Shown one piece after another: positions 51,632-60,880 of a DNA stretch of 64,000 nucleotides. The notes below the pieces were generated by a model. That model searched no databases. It saw only the letters and a program-made list of their open reading frames with translations, and had not been told where the DNA came from. The first letter of the stretch is position 1; each line of letters starts with the position of its first letter. Made by a program: the position numbers and the translations under genes. Source of the DNA: Mesorhizobium sp. M8A.F.Ca.ET.218.01.1.1 (lineage in GTDB: Bacteria; Pseudomonadota; Alphaproteobacteria; Rhizobiales; Rhizobiaceae); NCBI RefSeq assembly GCF_004791165.1, contig NZ_SRUZ01000009.1:150873-214872 (forward strand), given 5' to 3'.

Positions 51632-52372
51632 TCAGCTCGCTAAATAACTTCTTGCAATCGATCGCAGTTCATTCTCGTCGATTATCTCACCGTGTCCGCA
51701 GTATGCCCTGTTGAACTCTATCTCCAAAAGACGCAGCATTGTCTTTCGATAGACGTGCACGTCCGAACCTGGAAGATCATCGACCAATCGTCCGCGATAA
51801 ATCGCATCGCCGGCTAAAAAATCGCCGTTGCGTTCATCAAGAAGACCGAGCGACCCTGGCGAATGACCAGGGAGGTGAAGGACCAGAAATGACCTGTCTC
51901 CGGTCTCAATGGTGCAGCCTTCGTCGAGAATTCGGGACAGTGGCGCCGATTTGATCTGGAAATGCAGCAGCGACCATGCCTCATGCGGAGGCTTGCTGAC
52001 GGCGTCGCGCTGCGCGCGAAAGAGATGAGCCAATGTGTGTTCATCCGCCATGTCGTCGAAAAACGAAGACTCCTCGCGATGGCCAAGTCTCATCTCGAAC
52101 TCGCTTAATGCGCCGACGTGATCGACATGGATGTGCGTTGCAACGGCTACTACCGGCTTGCCAGGTGGCAGGTTCAGCACGGGTCTGAGAGGCACTAGCC
52201 CCATGCCCCCATCGACGACAAGATCGACGTCGCGCCCGCGAACATGATAGACGTTGCTTCTGAAATAGGGATGAACGTGCGGCTCCCATATCCGCGTGAT
52301 TCCCCTACCCAGAGTTTCGCGTGAGAACCAGTCGGCAGCACGATGCACTTCGCCAGTTGGGGTGAGCGGCAT
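51632..52372 (-). CDS. Metallo-beta-lactamase-fold hydrolase
   Basis: A 246-residue MBL protein with the complete metal motif THIHVDHVGAL (about residue 79) and the further ligands LHLPGHSPGSLG (about 165), FLAGDAIY (about 184) and YCGHGEII (about 225). Two-metal hydrolase; the substrate is unknown. ATG 52372 shares a base with the permease stop (TGATG), so it is the third gene of an importer operon. It may hydrolyse an amide, ester or thioester formed from the imported amino compound. The longer frame from 52471 adds 33 residues inside the permease gene and is rejected. Confidence 0.85.
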   Translation of the reverse strand: MPLTPTGEVHRAADWFSRETLGRGITRIWEPHVHPYFRSNVYHVRGRDVDLVVDGGMGLVPLRPVLNLPPGKPVVAVATHIHVDHVGALSEFEMRLGHREESSFFDDMADEHTLAHLFRAQRDAVSKPPHEAWSLLHFQIKSAPLSRILDEGCTIETGDRSFLVLHLPGHSPGSLGLLDERNGDFLAGDAIYRGRLVDDLPGSDVHVYRKTMLRLLEIEFNRAYCGHGEIIDENELRSIARSYLAS

Positions 52373-53049
52373 CAACGATGTCCTCGCGCAAGCAGACGCT
52401 CGAGCTTGATCTGAACGACAGTCAGAACCGAAACCATCGACATGTAGTAGATCAGCGCCGCGCCATACCATTCCAAGAACCGAAAGCTGGTGGCGATGGC
52501 GAACTGGGTGACGGTCATGAGCTCTTTCAAGGAGATGACCGTCGCCAGCGAGGTTGCCTTCAGCAAGGAAATGAATTCGTTGACCAGGGCCGGTAGCGCG
52601 ACGCGAAGCGCCTGGGGCAGGATGATCAGGAAGAATATCTGACCCCGGTGCAGGCCAAGGGCCGCCGCACCCTCGGATTGCCCCTTGCCGATCGATGCAT
52701 AGGAGCTGCGCAGGATCTCGGTCAGATAGGCAATCTGAATCAGGGTCAGGGCGAGAAACGCCGCGACGAACGGACTGAACCAGTCCGAGCGGAACACCGC
52801 CGAGATCTGCGGCAGTCCATTCCAGACGAACAGCAGCACGAGCAGCGCGGGTGCGCCGCGAAGAAGCCAGACAAACGCGGCGATCGACAGGCGGATCCAG
52901 CGCCGCTTCGACGTGGCCAGTGCTGCTGTTGCCAGCGATATCGCCAGGGCAACGGTCATCACCAGAAGCGAAAGCACGAGGGTCAGCAAAGCCCCCTTGG
53001 CGAGGGGCCAGCCGAACAGGGCCGTCAGGAAGAGCTTGCTGTCGAACAC
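52372..53049 (-). CDS. Polar amino acid ABC transporter permease (HisMQ/GlnP family)
   Basis: A 225-residue inner-membrane permease with about five hydrophobic segments. The EAA loop EGAAALGLHRGQIFFLIILP (about 128-147) and the LRGAPALLVLLF region (about 63) are typical of the glutamine/histidine family. It pairs with the binding protein 13 bp upstream. Only one permease is present and no ATPase gene is near, so it may form a homodimer and borrow an ATPase, or genes were lost when the IS91-type element arrived. Confidence 0.88.
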   Translation of the reverse strand: MFDSKLFLTALFGWPLAKGALLTLVLSLLVMTVALAISLATAALATSKRRWIRLSIAAFVWLLRGAPALLVLLFVWNGLPQISAVFRSDWFSPFVAAFLALTLIQIAYLTEILRSSYASIGKGQSEGAAALGLHRGQIFFLIILPQALRVALPALVNEFISLLKATSLATVISLKELMTVTQFAIATSFRFLEWYGAALIYYMSMVSVLTVVQIKLERLLARGHR

Positions 53050-53062
53050 CTCGGCACGTCCC

Positions 53063-53902
53063 TTAATTGGTCGCGTGCTTGACGTCTGCGGCGGCCTCGG
53101 GAAGGTTCCATTTCTGCAACAGCGCCTTCATCTCGCCGCTGGCCTGCAAGGTCTCGATGGCATTGACCAGGGCCTCGCGGTTGTCGCCGCCCTTTCTCAG
53201 ATAGATCCCGTAAGTTTCACCATCGCCATAGTTGTATGGCACCTGCAGCCGCCCTGGCATTTGCTTGATGCGGAATGCAGCCGTCGTGTCCTGGGTGATC
53301 GTCGCCGCAGCCCGGCCGACTAGGATCTGCTCGATGACGGCGGAGGCGGACGGATAGGTCTGTATCTGCGCGGGCGCCTTGCCGGCTTTTGTCAGCTCGG
53401 CGTTCAGCTCCGCAGCTGTCTTCTCGTAGGTGGTGCCCGCCTCGATCGCCAGCACCTTGCCGCTGAGGTCGAGCGGCGATTTGGTCTCTGAATCCGAAGC
53501 CGATGTCACCAGCACCACATTGGAGACGAAGTAGGGAACGGCGTCATAGGCCTGCAGGCGCTCCTTGGTCACCATGATGCCGCTGGCGACGAGATCGCAT
53601 CGCTCGGCGCCGAGCGATGGCAACAGCACCTTGAAGTCGCCGACCACATATTTGGTGGTGCCGCCCCATTGCTTTGCGATGGCATCCACGACATCGACTT
53701 CGAAACCGACAAGCTTCTCGTCGCCTGGATTCTCATAATATTGCATGGGCGGAAAATCGCCGCCGGTGCAGACGCTGAGCACGCCGTTATGGACAAGATC
53801 CGCACCTCCGGCCTGCGCCGCCGGCGCGGTGGCGACAAGGGTGGCGACGACCAGTCCGCCAAAGGCGATTTTCGCTGCGAAGGCAGTGCGTTCGTGAAGC
53901 AT
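53063..53902 (-). CDS. Polar amino acid ABC transporter substrate-binding protein
   Basis: A 279-residue family 3 periplasmic binding protein. Signal peptide about residues 1-31 (AKIAFGGLVVATLVATAPAAQA). Mature motifs: GDFPPMQYYENPGDEKLVGFEVDVVDAIA (about 47; the FExDVxxAIA part is diagnostic), DLVASGIMVTKERLQAYD (about 108) and a GTTYEKTAAEL segment. The ligand is an amino acid or close analogue. It is divergent from a LysR gene with repeated CTAAA/TTTAG elements between them, so LysR control is likely. Confidence 0.9.
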   Translation of the reverse strand: MLHERTAFAAKIAFGGLVVATLVATAPAAQAGGADLVHNGVLSVCTGGDFPPMQYYENPGDEKLVGFEVDVVDAIAKQWGGTTKYVVGDFKVLLPSLGAERCDLVASGIMVTKERLQAYDAVPYFVSNVVLVTSASDSETKSPLDLSGKVLAIEAGTTYEKTAAELNAELTKAGKAPAQIQTYPSASAVIEQILVGRAAATITQDTTAAFRIKQMPGRLQVPYNYGDGETYGIYLRKGGDNREALVNAIETLQASGEMKALLQKWNLPEAAADVKHATN

Positions 53903-53978
53903 ATCCAGTTCCCCATTTTATTTTGCGATGCCGTTTTGTGGCTGCCGAGGACCATATGTTGCAATTACTATGAGACAA

Positions 53979-54021
53979 GCTAAATCTTTAGCATTTAGTT
54001 AGAGCAGTTTTTCTAAACTAA
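53979..54021. promoter_or_regulatory. Candidate LysR-type operator between divergent genes
   Basis: A 14-bp element GCTAAATCTTTAGC (53979-53992) is a perfect inverted repeat of 6-bp arms with a 2-bp spacer. It is followed by TTTAGTTAG and CTAAACTAA (to about 54021), which repeat the same half-site in both orientations. Several half-sites in a divergent promoter fit a LysR tetramer covering recognition and activation sites. Confidence 0.6.
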
Positions 54022-54029
54022 GGTGATAC

Positions 54030-54926
54030 GTGGCCGTTCCGTCCCTTCATTCTCTGCGAGCCTTCGAAAGCGTATCGCGGCTCGGCAATGTCGCGGCCGC
54101 GGCTGCCGAATTGCATGTGACGCCAGGCGCCATAAGCCAGCAGCTGCGTGCCTTGCAGCTTTCGCTTGGCATCGACCTGTTCAGGAAAAGCGGCCGCCGC
54201 CTCGTGCTGACTGAACGGGGCGCGACGCTGCAGAAAAGCGTCGGCACGGCCATGCATCAGATTGCGGATTCGATCCGCGACATATCGGCCAATGCCTACG
54301 CCACGTCAGACAGGGCGGAGCTGCGCGTATCGGCGCCTTCAGTCTTTGGAACGACCTGGCTCACGGCCAGGATCTTTCGGTTTCTCGATGCAAACCCCGA
54401 TCTTCGCATGCAGATGCACACAGCAGTGGACTTCGAGGAAGTGGACTGGCGAAAAGTCGATGTCGCCATCGTCTATGGGAATCCACCTTGGGCTGGATTC
54501 TGGTGGCGGATGCTGCACAGCATCTACGCGTCACCAGTGTGCAGCCCACAATTGCTGCGAGGTCCAAATGCAATTCGCGAGCCTCACGATGTGCTCAAAC
54601 ATCGCTTGCTCCATGAAGACGACGGCGACCAATGGCGGCGTTGGCTAACGGAAGCACGCGTACCCCATTCCGTGGAGTCCGATATCTATTTCGACAACTT
54701 TGCCATGGTGCTTCAGGCCGCGCGCGATGGTCATGGTGTCGCCCTGACAAACGACATCATTTCCTTCAGGGACCTGGATGAGGGCAGACTGGTTCAACCC
54801 TTGACGCTCAGTGTTGCGGCATCCCGAAGCTATTACTGCATATGCCATGAGGAAGGCTTGGCTAATCCAGCGATCGGCCGGTTCGTCGACTGGTTGGTCG
54901 ACCAGGCATCGAGACCGTCAGGCTGA
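54030..54926 (+). CDS. LysR-family regulator (GcvA-like)
   Basis: A 298-residue LTTR. N-terminal winged helix (SLHSLRAFESVSRLGNVAAAA, LHVTPGAISQQLRALQ, about 5-45) and a C-terminal periplasmic-binding-like effector domain (about 92-290). The GTG start at 54030 has AAGGTG upstream. The helix sequence resembles the GcvA group. It probably controls the divergent importer and MBL operon in response to the imported amino compound. Confidence 0.9.
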   Translation: MAVPSLHSLRAFESVSRLGNVAAAAAELHVTPGAISQQLRALQLSLGIDLFRKSGRRLVLTERGATLQKSVGTAMHQIADSIRDISANAYATSDRAELRVSAPSVFGTTWLTARIFRFLDANPDLRMQMHTAVDFEEVDWRKVDVAIVYGNPPWAGFWWRMLHSIYASPVCSPQLLRGPNAIREPHDVLKHRLLHEDDGDQWRRWLTEARVPHSVESDIYFDNFAMVLQAARDGHGVALTNDIISFRDLDEGRLVQPLTLSVAASRSYYCICHEEGLANPAIGRFVDWLVDQASRPSG

Positions 54927-55241
54927 CGGCACGGTGGCACCGTGCCTCGATGCAGATCTGTTTTGAAAAACGGTGGTCGGGTGAACTATGCATAAGTTTC
55001 GTGCGATCTGAGCGCCCGTTCGAACTCGAGGGGCACCTTCGGGATCCGAGATCGGCCCGCCCAGCAAGGATATGCTTCGCCGATCTGGTCATAGCTCCCG
55101 AACTTAATCGGACATTCAAAGCGATCTTCGTGGATGATCGCCACCACCTTTGTGCAAGTCATGGCCGCGTTATGGTTGGCTTCTCGGTGCCCATCGACGG
55201 TAGCAGCGTCGACCTGGCAGCTGCGAAAGGCCTAAGGGACG
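54927..55241. other. Intergenic region between convergent LysR and ALDH genes
   Basis: These 315 bp hold frames on both strands (54950-55375 plus, 54862-55119 minus) that overlap neighbouring genes, lack ribosome-binding sites and resemble no protein. I see no terminator with a T-run. Nothing else is supportable. Confidence 0.45.
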
Positions 55242-56672
55242 TTAGGCTACGTCAGGTTTGTGAATTGCTTTTACTTCCTGAAAGTCTTCAAGGCCAAACC
55301 TTCCGCCCTCGCGGCCATTACCGGATTGTTTGTAGCCGCCAAATGGACTTCCATAGCGGTGCGGCGCTCCGTTGATATGCACCATGCCGGCCCGCAGACG
55401 CGAAGCCACCCTTTCTGCTCTCTTCGGATCACCGGTTTGCACAAAGGCGGCAAGGCCGTATGTCGTGTCATTCGCCAGGGTGATGGCCTCTTCCTCGCTG
55501 TCAAAAGGAATGATCGCAAGAACCGGCCCGAAAACCTCTTCCCGTGCGATGCGCATCTCGTTGTCGACGTCGATAAAGATAGTTGGCCTTACGAAATAAC
55601 CAGCTTCAAAACCCTTCGGTTTGCCGGGGCCGCCAACGAGCAACTGCGCACCTTCATCAATCGCAGCATTAATCAAGGTTTGTACACGAGCGAACTGAAT
55701 TTCGCTCACCAGAGGCCCAATGTGCGCGCCTTCCTTCATTGGGTCCCCTACTTCGGCGGCCATGCCAGCGCGACGCGCTACCTCGACTGCCCTTTGATAG
55801 ACAGAGCGCTGCACGAGCAGCCGCGTCGGTGCATCGCAGGACTGGCCAGAGTTATTGAAGCATTCGGCAACACTGGCGGAAACCCGCTCATCGAGATCTG
55901 CATCTTCAAAAACGATGTTCGGAGATTTGCCACCAAGCTCCAGGGTTACCCTTTTCACAGTGTCGGCAGCATCTTTGCTAACTGCGATCCCGGCCCTCGT
56001 AGAGCCTGTGAAGGACATCATGTCGACGTCCCTATGTCTGGAAAGCGCCGCGCCGCAGTCAGCGCCACCATTGACCAAATTGAAGACACCTGGGGGAAAC
56101 CCCGCCTCATCAATCATCTCAGCATACAACATGGCGTTGAGGGGCGTGAATTCGCTAGGCTTCAAGATGCATGTGCAACCCGTCGCGAGGGCCGGCACCA
56201 CCTTCAGTGCGATCTGATTGATCGGCCAATTCCAAGGTGTAATTAGACCGCAGACGCCGATAGGTTCGCGCAGAATGATATCGCCATTCGGCAATTCCTC
56301 GCGAGCTTTCAGATCACGCAGCGCATCGATGAACCCCTGCAGATGGCCAACACCGACATCGGCCTGCTGCTGCCGGCTCATGGTGATCGGGGCGCCAAGT
56401 TCCAACGTTATTGTTTCAGCCATCTCGTCGTAGCGACGCTTGTAAATGGCCAGAAATCTTTCGAGCAGCCGGAGGCGCTCTTCAAGAGTGGTTCGGCTGT
56501 AGGAAGCGAAGGCATTTTCTGCCGCTACGACAGCCTTGGCGATATCCTCTGGCGTACCCATGGAAATGACGGCAATCGGCTTTTCGGTTGCAGGGTTCAG
56601 AACTTCCAGATCCTGCCCGGCGATTGGCGATACCCACTCGCCGCCGATATAGAACTTCCGCTTATCGAGCAT
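55242..56672 (-). CDS. NAD-dependent aldehyde dehydrogenase
   Basis: An ALDH of 476 residues: PWNWPINQIALKVVPALATG (about 145), the Glu in LELGGKSPNIVFEDADLD (about 242) and the catalytic Cys in NNSGQSCDAPTRL (about 276), with EEVFGPVLAI. It is close to the general betaine/phenylacetaldehyde-type group; the substrate is undefined. ATG 56672 (MLDKRKFYIGGEW) follows GGAAGGAG. It lies 42 bp after the agmatinase-family gene in the order permease, 40-residue ORF, ureohydrolase, ALDH. It could oxidise an aminoaldehyde released by that pathway. Confidence 0.92.
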   Translation of the reverse strand: MLDKRKFYIGGEWVSPIAGQDLEVLNPATEKPIAVISMGTPEDIAKAVVAAENAFASYSRTTLEERLRLLERFLAIYKRRYDEMAETITLELGAPITMSRQQQADVGVGHLQGFIDALRDLKAREELPNGDIILREPIGVCGLITPWNWPINQIALKVVPALATGCTCILKPSEFTPLNAMLYAEMIDEAGFPPGVFNLVNGGADCGAALSRHRDVDMMSFTGSTRAGIAVSKDAADTVKRVTLELGGKSPNIVFEDADLDERVSASVAECFNNSGQSCDAPTRLLVQRSVYQRAVEVARRAGMAAEVGDPMKEGAHIGPLVSEIQFARVQTLINAAIDEGAQLLVGGPGKPKGFEAGYFVRPTIFIDVDNEMRIAREEVFGPVLAIIPFDSEEEAITLANDTTYGLAAFVQTGDPKRAERVASRLRAGMVHINGAPHRYGSPFGGYKQSGNGREGGRFGLEDFQEVKAIHKPDVA

Positions 56673-56714
56673 AACGATGCTCCTTCCCAATTCGGATAAG
56701 GCTCACACCCTCGC

Positions 56715-57755
56715 TCATGCGAGCGAAGGGCTAAACGTCAGCAGGCCCAGAATTTCAAAGAGCACCTGTGCGCCGACCTGCGCTGTGTTGGTTGTCGCGT
56801 CGTATTGCGGAGCCACTTCGACGACGTCTGCGCCCACAAGATTGACGCCCTTCAGTCCCCTGATGAGCTCCAACACCTCGCGCGTCGTGAGCCCGCCAAT
56901 CTCTGGAGTGCCTGTCCCCGGTGCGAAGGCCGGATCGACGCTGTCGACATCAAAAGAAAGGTAGGTCGGGCCGTCGCCTACAATCGCCCTCGCCTTGCGG
57001 ATCACGGCTTCGATTCCAAGGCCCGAAATTTCTTCGGCATGGATGACCGTCATGCCCGAGGCGTAGGAGAATTCCCACAAATACTCCGACGAGCCGCGAA
57101 TTCCGATCTGGATTGTCCGAGCGGGATCGAGCACGCCGTCCAAGACCGCGTTACGCATCGGGCCGCCGTGATGGAACTTCGTCTGATCGAAAGGGCCGCC
57201 CGTGTCGCAATGCGCATCGATATGGATCAACCCGACCGGACGATCGCGGCCGACGGCCTTGAGGATAGGATGAGTGATCGAGTGATCACCTCCAACCGAG
57301 ACGGGAATTACGCCCGCAGCGACGACCGCCGCAATCGCCGCCTGGATATCATCGTGACTTTGCTCCAGGCGGTAGCGGCTTGCGAAAGGAATATCGCCTA
57401 TGTCGGCGATCCTAAGATCGAACGCAGGCGCGCATTCGAGGACGTGATTGTACGGCCCAATCCGCTCAATTGCCCGTATCGCACGTGGCCCGAAACGCGA
57501 TCCAGGTCGGTTGCTTACACCAAGGTCCATTGGCACGCCGACTACCGCTACCTGGAGATCGCCGAAGTCGGGTGCTTTGAAATCGATTGTCTTCAATGGC
57601 AAGCCGGCAAAGGTTGAGATGCCGGAATACGGCGCCAGACGGGTTCCGCCGCTAAATATCTTCTCACCAACCTTGCGAAATTTCGGATCATGAAACTCGA
57701 GACTGTCGGCGAACTTCGCCCGCAGCGCTGCAAGGCGCTCATTAAAGTCAACCAT
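56715..57755 (-). CDS. Agmatinase-family ureohydrolase
   Basis: A 346-residue Mn-dependent hydrolase. All ligand motifs are present: GGDHSIT (about 150), HIDAHCD (about 172) and SFDVDSVDPAFAPGTGTPE (about 255). The family cleaves guanidino compounds to urea and an amine; agmatine, guanidinobutyrate and guanidinopropionate are known substrates. Residues 1-60 form a longer N terminus than in E. coli SpeB. ATG 57755 with AAGGAGAG is preferred; an in-frame ATG at 57803 overlaps the 40-residue ORF. Betaine-type importer genes lie upstream. Confidence 0.9.
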   Translation of the reverse strand: MVDFNERLAALRAKFADSLEFHDPKFRKVGEKIFSGGTRLAPYSGISTFAGLPLKTIDFKAPDFGDLQVAVVGVPMDLGVSNRPGSRFGPRAIRAIERIGPYNHVLECAPAFDLRIADIGDIPFASRYRLEQSHDDIQAAIAAVVAAGVIPVSVGGDHSITHPILKAVGRDRPVGLIHIDAHCDTGGPFDQTKFHHGGPMRNAVLDGVLDPARTIQIGIRGSSEYLWEFSYASGMTVIHAEEISGLGIEAVIRKARAIVGDGPTYLSFDVDSVDPAFAPGTGTPEIGGLTTREVLELIRGLKGVNLVGADVVEVAPQYDATTNTAQVGAQVLFEILGLLTFSPSLA

Positions 57756-57792
57756 TGCGAAACCCTCTCCTTGTGTCGCGTTGTTCCTGGAA

Positions 57793-57915
57793 TCAGAAGA
57801 CATGGAATTGGCCGACGGCGCGTCCCGCCGCCGAGGCCCTGAATGACTTCAACGTGCCACCCTCAATGTTCACAATTCCGCAGCCGTAGCGGGCAGCCGG
57901 AACATAGATGATCAT
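57793..57915 (-). CDS. 40-residue ORF coupled to the betaine-type permease
   Basis: ATG 57915 overlaps the permease TGA (ATGA), and 40 codons run to a TGA at 57795-57793, 37 bp before the ureohydrolase start. The product starts MIIYVPAARYGCGIVNIEGG and ends RAVGQFHVF. I recognise no family; there is no membrane helix. The coupling matches that of real genes in this window, which is the only support. Confidence 0.45.
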   Translation of the reverse strand: MIIYVPAARYGCGIVNIEGGTLKSFRASAAGRAVGQFHVF

Positions 57916-59933
57916 GATGATTTGGCGCGGGGCGAGCCGGGGGCGTTCAATTTCTCCGCGACCGCGCCTACATAGCGGTCCAGAATGATTGCCAGTGCGG
58001 AAATCGCAAGGCCTGCAAGCAATCCTCTGCCGGCCTCGACACGAGCGATGGCATCCACGGTCTCCAGTTCAAGCCCCTGTGAGCCAACAAGCGCCGTTAT
58101 GACCACCATCCCAACACACATGAGGATCGTTTGGTTGAGACCCAGCATCAGACCAGGTCGGGCAAGAGGCAGACGAACCTTCCAGAACGTTTGAAGTGGG
58201 GTGGCCCCGAACGCCACCGCGGCTTCGATCGTGGTTGGATCGACATTGCGGATGGCATGGTCCGTGTATCGCACCGTCGTCGCCACGGAGTAGAGCGCAA
58301 TGGCGATCACCGCGGTTGCATCTCCGGGACCCAGAAGCATGACAACGGGCACCAGGTATACGAAGGAAGGCAACGTCTGCAGGGTCGTGACGACAACCTC
58401 CGACACCGCGTGCACGCGGCGCGAAGATCCGGCCCATACTCCCAAGGGCGCTCCGACAAAAAGGGAGAGCAGCGTTCCGACCGTCACCAGATTGAAGGTG
58501 ATCAGCAACTTGTCCCAATAGCCAATGGCAGCGATCAGGATGAGCGTGGCGCAAGACAGGACAGCAAGAGAAGGCCGCCGCAGCGCGAAGCCGAAACACA
58601 GCATGGAAGCAACAATCGACGCCCAGCCGAGATCTCTCAGTATCGTCAACAAGGGCCGAATGACGCCGAGCGTGATGGTCAGCCGGGCGGTTTCGAAACC
58701 ATCGCCCCAGTTGCCGTTCAGCCAACTGATGACGCGTGACCAGAAATCAGCGGTCGAGATCGTCAACTCGACCGGATATTGCGCCAGAGGTGCGATTGCG
58801 ACTCCCCCGACTGTGGGAATGACGAGGATGGCGGCCAGGATTGCGAGGTGCCTTATCGGTTGCGGTCGAGACAGATGAGAAGGTCGACGCACGGCGATCG
58901 AATGTCCGTAGCCGTAAAGCAGTACGGCCAGCAGTGTTATCGCAATCCCCGCCTCCAACCCGCGACCGATCTTGAGGGATTGGATCGCGCGAAGCACTTC
59001 CGCTCCCAGACCACCTGCGCCGATCATGGAAGCCAGAATGACCATAGCCAGCGCCATCATCACCAGTTGATTGACGCCCAAAAGGAGGTCGTCCCTCGCG
59101 CTTGGCAAAAGGATCTTCGATGTGCCCTGCCAGCGGGAGGCACCGGTCATGCTGGACAGTTCGAACGTATGGTCCGGCAACCGACGCAGGCCATACACCA
59201 CCGCTCGCGCCATCGGCGGCAAGGCGAAGATCAGTGTTGCCACCAACGCCGCGACGGGACCGAACCCGAAGAGGATCAGGACTGGCACCAGATAGCTAAA
59301 TGGCGGAATCGTTTGCATGACGTCGAAGACGGGGTTCAATACGGTTTCGAGCCAACGCCAACGAAACAGCATCACGCCAAGCACCAGGCCAAAGATCACG
59401 CCGACGACGATCGCAAACGCCACGGAAGCGAGCGTCAATGTCGCTTGAGCCCAAAGATTGAAAACAAGAAAGTACGCAAAAGTTGCAAACGCCAGGACAG
59501 CCAGGCGGCGCCCACCGGCGAGCCAACCCATGTAGGTTGCAGCAAGAACGACCGACACCCACGACAATGGCGGCAGAGTAACCGTTTCGGCTGCAGTGCG
59601 ACCCGGAAAGGACCAGCCGGTGGTCAGAAGGTTCTGCAGGCCCCGCATCGGAAGGCCGACTGCCTCCCCACCCGCACGCGTCCAGACCCGGAGAGGCTCG
59701 CCAAAAATTTCGGATCGGCGAAGCAACTGGTTGAGCACATCGTTGGACATCTTAAGCAACGGCAGCAGCCATTGCTTCGGCCAGACGTACAACCCTTCGG
59801 GCAGCACCTCCCGCCCAACATAGGCAGCGACGAGCAAAATGAGGCCGAATGTCACCCACAAACGGCTGCTCAGCAGCCATTTGTGGCGGATGAGCGGCGC
59901 CACAGATGTCGCGCCGAAGGTTATTGAAGCCAC
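57912..59933 (-). CDS. Glycine-betaine/proline-type ABC permease, two permease domains in tandem
   Basis: A 673-residue membrane protein containing two ProW/OpuAB-like units. The first has its EAA-type loop near LSSMTGASRWQGTSKILLPS (about 270) and VNQLVMMALAMVILASMIGAGGLG. The second has IEAAVAFGATPLQTFWKVRL (about 580) and LNQTILMCVGMVVITALVGSQGL. A fused pair gives a complete pore from one gene. The start is uncertain: GTG 59933, 59942 or 59966, all overlapping the binding-protein end. The matching ProV-type ATPase (62525-63538) is on the other strand. Confidence 0.88.
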   Translation of the reverse strand: MASITFGATSVAPLIRHKWLLSSRLWVTFGLILLVAAYVGREVLPEGLYVWPKQWLLPLLKMSNDVLNQLLRRSEIFGEPLRVWTRAGGEAVGLPMRGLQNLLTTGWSFPGRTAAETVTLPPLSWVSVVLAATYMGWLAGGRRLAVLAFATFAYFLVFNLWAQATLTLASVAFAIVVGVIFGLVLGVMLFRWRWLETVLNPVFDVMQTIPPFSYLVPVLILFGFGPVAALVATLIFALPPMARAVVYGLRRLPDHTFELSSMTGASRWQGTSKILLPSARDDLLLGVNQLVMMALAMVILASMIGAGGLGAEVLRAIQSLKIGRGLEAGIAITLLAVLLYGYGHSIAVRRPSHLSRPQPIRHLAILAAILVIPTVGGVAIAPLAQYPVELTISTADFWSRVISWLNGNWGDGFETARLTITLGVIRPLLTILRDLGWASIVASMLCFGFALRRPSLAVLSCATLILIAAIGYWDKLLITFNLVTVGTLLSLFVGAPLGVWAGSSRRVHAVSEVVVTTLQTLPSFVYLVPVVMLLGPGDATAVIAIALYSVATTVRYTDHAIRNVDPTTIEAAVAFGATPLQTFWKVRLPLARPGLMLGLNQTILMCVGMVVITALVGSQGLELETVDAIARVEAGRGLLAGLAISALAIILDRYVGAVAEKLNAPGSPRAKSS

Positions 59934-60880
59934 GGTGACCACTTTTTCTCGTTGGTGGAAATCCACTCAGCCGCGGCAGCTTCGGGCGTAAGTCCGCCCT
60001 TATCCTGCTTGAGGATGCCCCAGGCAACATCGTCATTGGTCAGAACAAACTTCTTCAAGAGATCCGTTACATTGGGCTCGCGCTTGGCGAAATCATTGTT
60101 GATCAATTCGATGATATCTCCCGTGGGTAAAGCGCAGTCACCCACGAGATCGGGGGTGACGCCCCAGGCGGGGTCGCTGCGGCACGCGTCCTCATAGGGC
60201 GGGAAATCGACAAAGGTGCCCACGCCGGAGCCGTACAGCCAGTGAGGCACGAAACCAAATCCGATGATCGGCTTTTTCCTCTCGATTGCGCCCTGCATCG
60301 TGGCGACCATGGCCGCCATGGTACCCGGCAACGTTATGTGGACGTCGAGGCCTAGCGCCGCGATGCGGCGCTCGTCGTCGGCATCAAAGTCTGCCGGTGT
60401 TCCGAGATAATTGATCTTTCCGTCCGTCTCCGGGTTGGACAGCGCTTTGATGCAGGCAGGATTCTTGAGCGCCTTCCAGTCCGGCAATCCCGGACATAGC
60501 TCAGCGACATAGTTGGGGTACCACCAGGTTTCCCTGATCTTGACGCCGACCGACCCCACCTTCGTCACAGAGCCGGACGCGAGCGCAGCTGCGATCAGTT
60601 CGGGAGAAGACGACCAAATTGCGGGACTGATCTCGAGGTCGCCGAGCTCTATGGCCGTGAACTGCGCCGTGTAGTCGGTATGCACGTACTGGATGTTGTA
60701 TCCGGCCTTTTTGAGCAAGGTCCCGAACACGTTCGTGATGAAGTCCGCGTCAGGCGCACTAACGACCGCCAGCCGCACCGGATCCTGGGATTGCGCGGCG
60801 GCGAGCGCCTCGCCGGAAGAAATGCACAGACTGGCGCAGAGCACAGACGCCAACGTGACTGACGAGAGTGGAAACCGCAT
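59921..60880 (-). CDS. Glycine-betaine/choline-type ABC substrate-binding protein (ProX/OpuAC family)
   Basis: A 319-residue binding protein. Signal peptide about 1-28 (LSSVTLASVLCASLCISSGEALAAA). The mature part has ETWWYPNYVAELCPGLPDW (about 135), PADFDADDERRIAALGLDV and FGFVPHWLYGSG (about 210). The several Trp and Tyr are expected for a box that binds quaternary amines. ATG 60880 with AAAGGG is used, not the upstream in-frame start at 60898. First gene of the minus-strand operon, divergent from the GntR gene. Confidence 0.88.
   Translation of the reverse strand: MRFPLSSVTLASVLCASLCISSGEALAAAQSQDPVRLAVVSAPDADFITNVFGTLLKKAGYNIQYVHTDYTAQFTAIELGDLEISPAIWSSSPELIAAALASGSVTKVGSVGVKIRETWWYPNYVAELCPGLPDWKALKNPACIKALSNPETDGKINYLGTPADFDADDERRIAALGLDVHITLPGTMAAMVATMQGAIERKKPIIGFGFVPHWLYGSGVGTFVDFPPYEDACRSDPAWGVTPDLVGDCALPTGDIIELINNDFAKREPNVTDLLKKFVLTNDDVAWGILKQDKGGLTPEAAAAEWISTNEKKWSPWLQ

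Noticed and set aside
54950-55375. 141-codon plus-strand frame between LysR and ALDH
   Set aside because: Overlaps the ALDH gene, no ribosome-binding site, no recognisable sequence.
58779-59927. 382-codon plus-strand frame opposite the double permease
   Set aside because: Very rich in Arg, Gln and His, as expected for the antisense of a membrane protein; no homology visible.
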